Of a stretch of 64,000 nt of DNA, positions 38,190-46,123 are shown in pieces (position 1 is the first letter of the stretch; each line of letters begins with the position of its first letter). Origin of the DNA: Flavobacterium aquidurense (GTDB lineage: Bacteria; Bacteroidota; Bacteroidia; Flavobacteriales; Flavobacteriaceae); contig FNPS01000004.1 of NCBI GenBank assembly GCA_900107365.1, positions 1 to 64,000 of the forward strand, in the 5' to 3' direction. The notes under the pieces are model-generated. The model saw nothing but the letters and a program-made list of their open reading frames with translations. It did no database searches and had not been told where the DNA came from. The position numbers were made by a program, and so were the translations under genes.

Positions 38190-39179
38190 ATGAAATTTAG
38201 AATCAGGGTTTTATTTATTTTTTTATTAACTTCATTTTACTCTTTTTCCCAAGAAGGTATTCCTGTTTACTCAGACTATTTATCAGATAATTATTATTTG
38301 ATTCATCCGTCTATGGCAGGAGCGGCAAATTGTGCCAAAATTAGATTAACAGCAAGAAAACAATGGTTTGGCCAAGATGATGCGCCAGCACTTCAAACGT
38401 TAAGTTTTAACGGTCGAATAGGAGAGCGATCAGGAGCCGGAATTATAGTTTTTAATGACAAAAATGGGTATCATTCTCAAAAAGGAGTAAAACTTACTTA
38501 CGCACATCATATTATGTTTTCAAGAGACGAGATTGATTTGAATCAGCTTTCTTTTGGTATTAGTGGGGGAGTAATTCAAAATCAGCTGGACGAAACATCA
38601 TTTGGAACAACGTTTGACCCAATTGTTTCCGGTCAGATTCAAAAAGATTCTTATTTTAATGTTGATGTTGGTGCCTCTTATAATTATTTAAATTTTTATG
38701 CTCATGCTACTGTTCAGGGATTACTTGAAACCAGAAGAGAATTGTATACCGATTATGAAAGTGATAATTTGAGAAAATTTCTTTTAAGTGCGGGGTATGT
38801 TTTTGGTAAAAGAGAAAATATTACCTGGGAACCTTCGGTATTACTTCAAATATTTGATCAGACTAAAGAGAAAACAATAGATTTAAATATGAAAGCTTAC
38901 AAAAACATGGATTTTGGAAGTTTATGGGCAGCATTGTCATATAGAAGAAGTTTTGATGGTGCACAATATGTTTCTGGAAGTGGTGTTTCATCTCAAAAAC
39001 TGCAATATTTCACACCAATTATTGGTATAAATTATAAGAACTTTATGTTTGCTTACACGTACTCACAAGTAATGGGCGATGTAAAATTTGATACCGGAGG
39101 GTATCATCAAATTACTTTAGGGATCAATTTATTTTGTAAAAAGGAACGTTACGATTGTAATTGTCCGGCAATTAATTAA
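38190..39179 (+). CDS. PorP/SprF family T9SS membrane protein (orphan copy)
   Basis: 329 residues with a signal peptide (ending YSFSQEG). The PorP/SprF starting motifs are IPVYSDYLSDNYYLIHPSMAG and AKIRLTARKQWFG, followed by barrel-like alternating strands. The last residues (KKERYDCNCPAIN) contain two cysteines, unusual for this family. Unlike the copy at 3087 it has no neighbouring adhesin with a sorting domain. It is followed six bases later by a carbonic-anhydrase-like gene. A T9SS role is likely by family, but its substrate is not in the window. Confidence 0.85.
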   Translation: MKFRIRVLFIFLLTSFYSFSQEGIPVYSDYLSDNYYLIHPSMAGAANCAKIRLTARKQWFGQDDAPALQTLSFNGRIGERSGAGIIVFNDKNGYHSQKGVKLTYAHHIMFSRDEIDLNQLSFGISGGVIQNQLDETSFGTTFDPIVSGQIQKDSYFNVDVGASYNYLNFYAHATVQGLLETRRELYTDYESDNLRKFLLSAGYVFGKRENITWEPSVLLQIFDQTKEKTIDLNMKAYKNMDFGSLWAALSYRRSFDGAQYVSGSGVSSQKLQYFTPIIGINYKNFMFAYTYSQVMGDVKFDTGGYHQITLGINLFCKKERYDCNCPAIN

Positions 39180-39185
39180 TTTTTT

Positions 39186-39704
39186 ATGCTGATTAAATCT
39201 GTAAACGGAAAATCGCCTTCAATCCCAGAGGATTGTTATGTTGCCGAAAATGCTACCATTGTTGGTGATGTTACCTTTGGTGAATCTTGTAGTGTTTGGT
39301 TTAACGCTGTTATTCGCGGAGATGTTCACTTTATTAAAATTGGAAATAAAGTTAATATTCAGGACGGAGCCATTATTCATTGTACTTATCAAAAACACCC
39401 AACTATTATAGGAAACAATGTTTCAATTGGACATAATGCAATTGTTCATGGTTGCACTATTCATGACAATGTTTTGATAGGAATGGGAGCAATTGTAATG
39501 GATAATTGTGTGGTTGAAAGTAATGCAATTGTAGCCGCCGGAGCAGTTGTAACACAAAATACTATTGTGACTTCAGGAAGTATTTACGCCGGTGTTCCCG
39601 CTAAAAAAGTAAAAGATATTGATCAATCTGACTTTGCAGGTGAAATCGAGCGTATTTCAAACAATTACGTAATGTATTCAGGCTGGTTTAAAAACGAAGA
39701 ATAA
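39186..39704 (+). CDS. Gamma-class carbonic anhydrase-like protein
   Basis: 172 residues forming a left-handed beta-helix of hexapeptide repeats (IVGDVTFGESCSVWFNAVIRGD and later turns). The zinc-type histidines are visible in IIHCTYQ and IGHNAIVHGCTIHD, matching the YrdA/PaaY/gamma-carbonic anhydrase group. The enzyme class hydrates CO2, though many members are of unproven activity. It begins six bases after the PorP/SprF gene, so the two are probably co-transcribed. Confidence 0.9.
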   Translation: MLIKSVNGKSPSIPEDCYVAENATIVGDVTFGESCSVWFNAVIRGDVHFIKIGNKVNIQDGAIIHCTYQKHPTIIGNNVSIGHNAIVHGCTIHDNVLIGMGAIVMDNCVVESNAIVAAGAVVTQNTIVTSGSIYAGVPAKKVKDIDQSDFAGEIERISNNYVMYSGWFKNEE

Positions 39705-39718
39705 ATTATAAATATAAA

Positions 39719-40435
39719 TTATAAGTTGATCTTTTCGAAGAAAGTATTTTTATAACTTTCACTAATCGGAATTCGCTTATCGCTAATTAAAACCTTGTTT
39801 TTCTGGATTGATTTTACATGTTTTATATTGATTATATAAGATCTGTGAATTCTTGAAAATCCTTTGCTGGAAAGTAAATTCTCTAGTTTTATTAAGCTAA
39901 TTAATGTTAGTGTAAATTTATTGTCTGTGGTATAGATTTTTACATAATCTTTTAATCCTTCAATAAATAGAATATCTGCAAAATTCATTTTTACATTTTC
40001 ATACTCAGCTCGCACAAACATAAAATCCTGTTCTAATTCGGGCGCTGTGGTATTTTCAGAAATAGCCTGCACCGCTGCTGCAGGATTAAAAATTTGCTGA
40101 GCGCGAACTACTGATTTTAAAAAACGATGAAACGGTATTGGTTTTACCAAATAATCAACAGCGCCAAGGTTAAATCCCTCAACCGCATAATCAGAATAAG
40201 CTGTTGTAAAAATGATCAAAGGTTTTTTTTCAATAGTATTTAAAAATTCAATCCCTGAAAAATGAGGCATCTGAATATCTAAAAAAATCAAATCAATATT
40301 TGTTTGATTGATAAATGAAACGGCATCAATAGCATTATTGAAAGTACTAACCAATTCCAGCGAATCTACTTTTTGGACAAAATCCTCTAATAATTCAACC
40401 GCTAGAGGTTCATCATCTATAATTACGCATTTCAT
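39719..40435 (-). CDS. LytTR-type response regulator
   Basis: 238 residues. The receiver domain (about 1-118) has acidic pocket D7/D8, phosphoacceptor D53 in LIFLDIQMP, and the conserved lysine in YLVKPI. The C-terminal LytTR DNA-binding domain (about 140-238) has FVRAEYENVKMNFADILFIEGLKDYVKI and ends SRIHRSYIINIKHV. LytTR regulators bind short imperfect direct repeats upstream of their targets. Its partner is likely the LytS-type kinase two genes away on the same strand, with the dioxygenase gene between them. Confidence 0.95.
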   Translation of the reverse strand: MKCVIIDDEPLAVELLEDFVQKVDSLELVSTFNNAIDAVSFINQTNIDLIFLDIQMPHFSGIEFLNTIEKKPLIIFTTAYSDYAVEGFNLGAVDYLVKPIPFHRFLKSVVRAQQIFNPAAAVQAISENTTAPELEQDFMFVRAEYENVKMNFADILFIEGLKDYVKIYTTDNKFTLTLISLIKLENLLSSKGFSRIHRSYIINIKHVKSIQKNKVLISDKRIPISESYKNTFFEKINL

Positions 40436-40539
40436 CTGTTTCAGTATTAGAATGTTAAATTCGTTTGGGTCTTCAAAAGTAGTTTTAAACCAGTAAATTA
40501 AGTTTTAAAATTTTCATAAATTACTGGCTTAAATTTAAA

Positions 40540-41250
40540 TTAAGCGCTTACCGTTATTGTTTTACTTAAAGTGTAACCATCCGTTAGATTTCCGGTTAAT
40601 GTGGCAAGTTCATCAGCTAAACTATCTGAAAAAACATTATCCTTTGTGTTTAAAGTGTCGGCCTGGCCGTGAGCAACATAATTGGTGCTGGAATATACTT
40701 CGCTCGAAACATTTTCAGGAAAAGCAATTTGAGTTACCAATAATGAAGAACCACCCGCCGCTAAAACTTCGACATGCACATGCGGGGCTCTGCCTTGGTA
40801 CCAACCAGGAAAAATAGAAATAAAGGATACTTCTCCTTTGGCATTGGTAGTTTGCCTTCCTCTTAAAAAATGAACCGTTGTATAATTGGTTTGTTGCATA
40901 GAAGTTCCTCCATATTCAGAATAATTTCCATCTTTATCACAATGCCATACATCGACCAGAACACCTTCTAAGGCGACGCAATTTTTATTTTTATTTTCGA
41001 TGGTTAAATTAATAAGCAAGGCAACTCCAATTCGGTCTGATTTTATATTTTCCAAAACCAATTGACTTGGTGTTTTTATAGGAAACGGACCTTTTGTCTC
41101 GGCTGGAGAAACAGAGCAACTTCCATCACCTGAAGAATCTGAACCCCTATCATCATTGTCGCTTTTAGAACAGGATTCTAATAACTTTGAAGCTGTAGCA
41201 AGAGAAGCAATTCCTAAAATACCATTTCGTATGAATTTTTTTCTGTCCAT
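40540..41250 (-). CDS. Envelope-anchored intradiol ring-cleavage dioxygenase family protein
   Basis: 236 residues from the ATG at 41250; a TTG six bases upstream is less likely. The N-terminus (DRKKFIRNGILGIASLATA) resembles a Tat- or Sec-type signal followed by a lipobox-like LLESC and a Ser/Asp/Gly linker, so the enzyme is probably exported and tethered. The iron ligands typical of the family are visible: tyrosines in GNYSEYGG and GWYQGR, and two histidines in PHVHVEV. Intradiol enzymes split catechol rings between the two hydroxyls, but these secreted versions have unproven substrates. It lies between the kinase and regulator genes, which is unusual for a catabolic enzyme. Confidence 0.85.
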   Translation of the reverse strand: MDRKKFIRNGILGIASLATASKLLESCSKSDNDDRGSDSSGDGSCSVSPAETKGPFPIKTPSQLVLENIKSDRIGVALLINLTIENKNKNCVALEGVLVDVWHCDKDGNYSEYGGTSMQQTNYTTVHFLRGRQTTNAKGEVSFISIFPGWYQGRAPHVHVEVLAAGGSSLLVTQIAFPENVSSEVYSSTNYVAHGQADTLNTKDNVFSDSLADELATLTGNLTDGYTLSKTITVSA

Positions 41251-41262
41251 AATCAATCGTTA

Positions 41263-42375
41263 TTAATTAATTGGTGTTTGAATTTCATCTAATTTTAAAT
41301 TTAAATGCACACGGTAATATTGATTGTCTTGCGTTATATCTAATTGATGAGCGTTTGGATACAGTAAATCGAGACGGTTTTTTATATTTACCAGTCCGAT
41401 TCCTGAATTTTCAGGATCTTTTCTGTAATCTTCAATAGTATTTTCTATCCAAAAATCCAGACTGTTTTCGTGTATGAAGATTTTTATTTTTACGTGAGCG
41501 GCACCTTTATAATCTGTTCCGTATTTGAATGCATTTTCAACAAATGAAATCAGCAAAAGTGGTTCTATAAATTTATTTCGGGTATCACCATGAACATTTA
41601 TTACAATGTCTTCGATGTCATTAAGTCGTAATTTTTGTAGCTCAATGTAATTTTGGATATAATTAATTTCTTTTTCTAAAGCCACCGTTTTATTATCAGT
41701 TTCATACAGCATATACCGCATTAACTCCGATAATGTTACGATGGCATCAGGGACCAAATCAGATTTTTTGTGTGCCAATGAATAAATACTGTTTAAAGAA
41801 TTAAATAAAAAATGCGGATTAGTTTGCTTACGCAAATAAATTAATTCAGTATTTGTTCGATGTGTTTCGGCAATTAATTTGTTTTGTTGATTGTTGTAAA
41901 ACTCTGTTAGTGTTCTAATTATAGCGCTTATGGTTAAGATTAAAATGTAAAATAATGAAGGGCCAATTTTAAAAAACAAGGGTTGTCTTCTTGCCATTAT
42001 AATGCGTCTTTCTCCTCTCATAAAATCAGTTGAACCATCTGGCATTATTTTGGGAGGCAACATGTTTGGTGGCCTCACATGATTAAAATCAGGAATAAAA
42101 TAATTAATCCTGATTACCATAAAAAGAAGAATTAGTGCTAAAGCAAAAACAAAATAAAGCCAGTATTTTTTTTCTAAAAGTAATACAGGTACCAAATAAA
42201 AATAATTCAGATAAAACAGAATGATTCCGGTAATCCATTGTACATAAAAATCATTGTTGATTCTAAAAGGGCTTTCGTAAAATTGAATTAATGACGTCAA
42301 AATAAAGAAAGTCCATATAATACTATGGAATAAAATTTTGTTTGAGCTGGTACTTCTGATGGTATCTATATTCAT
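41263..42375 (-). CDS. LytS-type sensor histidine kinase
   Basis: 370 residues with four hydrophobic segments in the first ~160 residues (for example IIWTFFILTSLIQF and YWLYFVFALALILLFMVI) and no large periplasmic domain. The kinase part is the PF06580 type, with the phosphoacceptor motif TNPHFLFNSLNSIYSLA around residue 190 and an ATPase lid (GIGLVNIKNRLDLLYP) near the C-terminus. It starts directly after the stop of the DUF4907 gene, with no spacer, so coupling is likely. It should phosphorylate the LytTR regulator encoded downstream. Confidence 0.93.
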   Translation of the reverse strand: MNIDTIRSTSSNKILFHSIIWTFFILTSLIQFYESPFRINNDFYVQWITGIILFYLNYFYLVPVLLLEKKYWLYFVFALALILLFMVIRINYFIPDFNHVRPPNMLPPKIMPDGSTDFMRGERRIIMARRQPLFFKIGPSLFYILILTISAIIRTLTEFYNNQQNKLIAETHRTNTELIYLRKQTNPHFLFNSLNSIYSLAHKKSDLVPDAIVTLSELMRYMLYETDNKTVALEKEINYIQNYIELQKLRLNDIEDIVINVHGDTRNKFIEPLLLISFVENAFKYGTDYKGAAHVKIKIFIHENSLDFWIENTIEDYRKDPENSGIGLVNIKNRLDLLYPNAHQLDITQDNQYYRVHLNLKLDEIQTPIN

Positions 42376-42714
42376 TTAGAATTTTATTTTTAATAAAATT
42401 AAATCATTTTTTGTTACCGTCGGTGATAAGTTCTTATTGAGTTTTTCGATAACCAAATTGCCTACTTTTAAAGCATCTTCCTGAGTTGTAAAGCTTTTGG
42501 TTTCGGTTATTACCGGTATAATAGATTGTTTGATAAGTATTTTGTCCCTGTTGATAATTGTATAACCCCAACCGTTTGTTGTTTTAAATGATTCGATTTT
42601 AAAAGGGGTCTTTGTTGTACAAGCTGTCAATAATAAAGCGAGTAAAAGAAAGAGTAAATTCTTCTGGATTAAGATCCAGAAGAATTGATTTTTAGTATTA
42701 ATTGTCATCATCAT
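42376..42714 (-). CDS. DUF4907 family lipoprotein
   Basis: 112 residues with a signal peptide ending in a lipobox (LLLTACTTK). Three tandem ATG codons at the start (42714, 42711, 42708) overlap the end of the Kelch gene, whose final acidic codons are the same bases read in another frame. The mature part fits DUF4907 by pattern (WGYTIINRDKILIKQSIIP, then FTTQEDALKVGNLVIEKL). The function is unknown. The overlaps on both sides place it firmly in the Kelch-kinase operon. Confidence 0.75.
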   Translation of the reverse strand: MMMTINTKNQFFWILIQKNLLFLLLALLLTACTTKTPFKIESFKTTNGWGYTIINRDKILIKQSIIPVITETKSFTTQEDALKVGNLVIEKLNKNLSPTVTKNDLILLKIKF

Positions 42715-43705
42715 TTTGTTCCTCTAACGGTTTAAATTCCCAGGCATCATCAAAATAAGTAGAGCTCACTCTTCCCAACATATAAAAACCTCTATTGTTT
42801 ATTGCAAAAGCTACAGCATCTGTTCTGGTTGCGCCTTCCATTGGTGTTCTTTCTACCCATAAATCTGTTGATGGATTGTATTCCCACACGGTTTTAATAT
42901 TTTCTCCACCTACAAGATATCCTAGTCCATTCATGGTAAAAGTTGAAGCATTTGCACGAACAAGTGCATAATCGTCATTGAATGTTTCATCATCATCATC
43001 GTCTTTATCGATGTCTCGTTTTCTTGTCCACACTTCTGTTGAAGGATCAAATTCCCAAAAGTCTTCCTGATAAACTCCGTTATTAATTCCGGTTCCTAAG
43101 TAAGCTTTGTCACCAATTACCAAAACGGCAGCATTACGTCTTTTATTTCCACTAAATCCATTTACAAGTGTCCAGGTATTAGCCTGATCGTTATATTGAT
43201 AAAAATCTTTAAGATAATTTCCATCGTATCCAGTGCCAAAGTAAGCTTTTCCACCAACCTGAAATCCTAATGCTCCATAACGGCCAGTTCCTCCGAAATC
43301 TGTTTTTTGATTCCAGCTATTGCTTGTTGGATCATATTGATAAAAATCTTTTAATTTGTTAGTTCCGTCATAACCAAGACCAACATATCCTTTCTCATTT
43401 AAGGTAAAACTAGAAGCAGAACTTCTGGCAACTCCTGGAAAATCAGCTTTTTGTTCCCAATAATCACCATTAGAATTGTAGGCCCATAAATCCTTCAAAT
43501 AAACATCGCCAGTATAACCGGTTACCACATATGCATAATCCCCAATAACAAAACTAGTAGCACTAGATCTTGCAGGTCCATCAAATGCTGATTTTTTAAC
43601 CCAGTTCCCTATTAAATCATCATCCTCATCATCATTGCTGCAGCTTATAAAAAAGAGACTCGATAATAGTGTCGCGAATAATATTCCTTTTTTCAAATTA
43701 TTCAT
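42698..43705 (-). CDS. Six-repeat Kelch beta-propeller lipoprotein
   Basis: 335 residues with a lipobox signal (LFFISCSNDDED) and six Kelch-type repeats of about 48 residues. They are visible from the repeated pattern of an Arg/Ala start (ARSSATSF, ARSSASSF, RYGALGF, RRNAAVL, RANASTF, RTDAVAF), a GYVGLGYDG-type turn and a final W with an acidic or polar tail. Six repeats would close a six-bladed propeller. An acidic insertion (DKDDDDDETFNDD) sits in the fourth repeat and may bind calcium. Kelch propellers such as NanM act on or bind sialic-acid-type ligands in some bacteria, but nothing here proves that. It overlaps the DUF4907 gene by 17 bases. Confidence 0.9.
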   Translation of the reverse strand: MNNLKKGILFATLLSSLFFISCSNDDEDDDLIGNWVKKSAFDGPARSSATSFVIGDYAYVVTGYTGDVYLKDLWAYNSNGDYWEQKADFPGVARSSASSFTLNEKGYVGLGYDGTNKLKDFYQYDPTSNSWNQKTDFGGTGRYGALGFQVGGKAYFGTGYDGNYLKDFYQYNDQANTWTLVNGFSGNKRRNAAVLVIGDKAYLGTGINNGVYQEDFWEFDPSTEVWTRKRDIDKDDDDDETFNDDYALVRANASTFTMNGLGYLVGGENIKTVWEYNPSTDLWVERTPMEGATRTDAVAFAINNRGFYMLGRVSSTYFDDAWEFKPLEEQNDDDN

Positions 43706-43721
43706 AGTGTATTAAATTTAT

Positions 43722-44564
43722 TTATTGTTTGTATTTGATGCCAATGCTTAAAATATATCCGTTGCCCGTATTATAGTCATATACCTCATGATTCTCGTTA
43801 TCAATCAGTGTGTACTTTTTATTAAAATTGTAGCCTCCTTTAAAATTTAAAAACCAATTGTGGTCTACATTTCTTTCGTATTCAAAAGCAGATGTCATTT
43901 GCGATAAGTTCACCTTTGTTGCCTCTTTATTTAGAGCCATTTGTGAGTCTAAATTGTAAAAATTACCATTAAAACTATTGGTCAGGCTTAACTTGTTCCG
44001 GACATTATTTGAATATTCTAACTTAGAATCAGGAAACCCAATCAGCATAGTACTTTTATCATTAATTCTAAAGTTTAAAGATAAAACAGGTATGATTTTA
44101 GGATATCCAAAAACGGTTGTCCTGGCAACACCAACATTTAACTCTGTCTTAGAGGTCAATTTTTGATAAACTTCAATACTGCCTAAAATTGTTATATCTG
44201 AAATGCCAAAATTTTGCTGAAAATTGGCAGTGGGTGTCAGAGCAAATTTTAATCCTGTTGTTTTTGAAACATTTTGTGAAAATTCAAATTGGTTTTGTAA
44301 TTGATTAAAATGATCCGAATTTTCAAATGATTCAAAACTGCCTAATTCATAATTGATATTCAAATGAGAATATTCTAATGTATTCGTTACCTTCCTTTCA
44401 GTATCTATTTCTTTATTGATCTTAAATTGAATATTAGTCTCGGTAAAATTAATTTTATCAGTAGGCTCTGTTTTTAAATTTATATCTACAGCTATTTTAT
44501 CCTGTGCTTTCATACTGTAAAATGAAATTGTAAAAAGCGAACATATTAAAAACGGTATTTTCAT
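43722..44564 (-). CDS. Outer-membrane beta-barrel protein, possibly DUF6268
   Basis: 280 residues with a signal peptide (ending FYSMKAQDK). About ten alternating polar/aromatic segments and an aromatic-rich C-terminal strand (YILSIGIKYKQ) indicate a small outer-membrane barrel. I think it matches DUF6268 by pattern, without certainty. It is the first gene of the Kelch/DUF4907/kinase operon, 16 bases before the Kelch gene on the minus strand, and has a promoter-like element. The function is unknown. Confidence 0.6.
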   Translation of the reverse strand: MKIPFLICSLFTISFYSMKAQDKIAVDINLKTEPTDKINFTETNIQFKINKEIDTERKVTNTLEYSHLNINYELGSFESFENSDHFNQLQNQFEFSQNVSKTTGLKFALTPTANFQQNFGISDITILGSIEVYQKLTSKTELNVGVARTTVFGYPKIIPVLSLNFRINDKSTMLIGFPDSKLEYSNNVRNKLSLTNSFNGNFYNLDSQMALNKEATKVNLSQMTSAFEYERNVDHNWFLNFKGGYNFNKKYTLIDNENHEVYDYNTGNGYILSIGIKYKQ

Positions 44565-44580
44565 TACTTATATATTGGCT

Positions 44581-44588
44581 CAAAAGTA
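44581..44588 (-). promoter_or_regulatory. Putative -7 element of the barrel-Kelch-DUF4907-LytS operon
   Basis: On the minus strand this reads TACTTTTG, fitting TAnnTTTG, 16 bases upstream of the barrel gene's start. I do not see a clear -33 element or LytTR repeat pair by eye. Confidence 0.45.
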
Positions 44589-44771
44589 TGTTCCTAATGT
44601 TTTTAAAAAAAAGAAGATATATGTATGGTGTGTTTTGATAGACAAAAGAGCTCTTTTTATAGCTGAATGAAGTATTTGCTACTGTAAGGGTGTTGTAGAT
44701 GTTTTGTTGCTATTTATAGTTCAAAAATGCTCGGCTGTATATGTTATAGTGTGGTGCAGAAGAGTGCATTT

Positions 44772-44779
44772 TATATTTG
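44772..44779 (+). promoter_or_regulatory. Putative -7 element of the DUF4270-barrel operon
   Basis: TATATTTG fits TAnnTTTG. The predicted RNA start near 44786 supports the ATG at 44795 over the in-frame TTG at 44777. It faces away from the Kelch operon promoter across about 180 bases. Confidence 0.5.
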
Positions 44780-44794
44780 TTCAAAAATTTTATT

Positions 44795-46123
44795 ATGCAC
44801 AAGTTTATATTGATGTTGTTTTTCGCTGTAACTCTATTTTCATGCGGCACAGATACAGATGCTGGCGAATTTGTTGTAGGATCAGACTATTTAGCTTTAA
44901 ATAACAAAGTCGTTTTAATTGATACTTTAACGGTAGATATGTCAACAATAAATTTTGACTCACTTGTTACTTCTAATCAAAGTCGTATTTTAATTGGAAA
45001 CTACGATGATCCTATTTTTGGAAAAGTAAAATCGGATAGTTATTTTCAGGTTGTGCCTAATGTTTATAGTTTAAATACCAGTGGCTCAGATACAGAAACA
45101 GTAAGCTATGTTTTTGATTCTATCGTCATGACACTGAAATATGATAACTACCATTATGGTGATACGACAAAAGTGCAAACTTTCGATATTCATCGTCTGA
45201 CTCAGAAAGTTAAGCCTAATGTAGAAGACAAAAGCTTTTATAATAATTCTACTTTGACTTATGATGATGAGAGTGTCGGATCAATGTCATATAAGCCACG
45301 GCCAATCGAAAAAGATTCTATCACAATCAAAATGAACGATACTTTTGGAGCTGCACTTTTTCAAAAAATGAAAAAAAGAGAAGTTACAGACTTTGATAGT
45401 TTTACAGAATATTTAAAAGGACTTGTATTGGTTCCTTCAAATTCTAACTCGTCGAGTGTTATTGGTTTTAATACCTCAAAGAGCATGATTAGAATGTATT
45501 ATTCGAGATCTCCTAAAGATATTGAAGAAAAACCTTATGTGGTTGAATTTACAATTTCAGATGTTACAAGGCAGTTTAATTCTATTTCTTTGGATAAAAC
45601 AGGAACTTTAATTCAGGATTTACCAGCCTTCAGTAGTAAATTATCAAGTTCACTCACCAATCGGCAAGGATTTATTCAGTCTGGTACAGGAGTCGCCTGC
45701 CGAATTGACTTTCCAAATATTAAGCAACTTAAAAATATATCAGAGAAGGGCGCCATTGTTGATGCACAATTAATTCTAAAGCCGGTTAATAATTCGTACT
45801 CGGAACAATATCCTTTGGCCGATTCGCTGAAAGTCTATATAGCTGATAATTTAAATAGAATGAGTGGCTCTTTGGTAAATTCTGCCGGAGCAACTGTTTA
45901 TGGTCTTTTGAACAAAAAGACAGACGAGTTTAATGAGAATGTTGGATACACTATTCCTATTGGATGGTTTCTACAAAAAGAAATGTGGAAACAGTCTGAT
46001 TCAAGATCTTCTTTGATTCTGACATTGCCCGTCATTTCGAAGGCGGTAAACAGAATTGTTTTGGGAGATCAAAAGCATCCTAACAATAAAATTCAATTGA
46101 AAATTTATTACATCTCTTATTAA
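44795..46123 (+). CDS. DUF4270 family lipoprotein
   Basis: 442 residues from the ATG at 44795, with a lipobox (VTLFSCGTD). The mature part shows DUF4270 patterns (ILIGNYDDPIFGKVKSDSYF near the start, then repeated strands such as IDFPNIKQLKN and the late segment LILTLPVISKAVNRIVLGD). The family is known only from Bacteroidota and has no proven function. The stop is directly followed by the start of an outer-membrane barrel gene, so the two are coupled. A pairing of a surface lipoprotein with a barrel is reminiscent of SusD/SusC-like partnerships, but the proteins are not related to those. Confidence 0.82.
   Translation: MHKFILMLFFAVTLFSCGTDTDAGEFVVGSDYLALNNKVVLIDTLTVDMSTINFDSLVTSNQSRILIGNYDDPIFGKVKSDSYFQVVPNVYSLNTSGSDTETVSYVFDSIVMTLKYDNYHYGDTTKVQTFDIHRLTQKVKPNVEDKSFYNNSTLTYDDESVGSMSYKPRPIEKDSITIKMNDTFGAALFQKMKKREVTDFDSFTEYLKGLVLVPSNSNSSSVIGFNTSKSMIRMYYSRSPKDIEEKPYVVEFTISDVTRQFNSISLDKTGTLIQDLPAFSSKLSSSLTNRQGFIQSGTGVACRIDFPNIKQLKNISEKGAIVDAQLILKPVNNSYSEQYPLADSLKVYIADNLNRMSGSLVNSAGATVYGLLNKKTDEFNENVGYTIPIGWFLQKEMWKQSDSRSSLILTLPVISKAVNRIVLGDQKHPNNKIQLKIYYISY

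Noticed and set aside
42661..42682. Palindrome CTTCTGGAT/ATCCAGAAG as terminator
   Set aside because: It lies within the DUF4907 signal-peptide codons and has no T run, so it is more likely chance or codon constraint.
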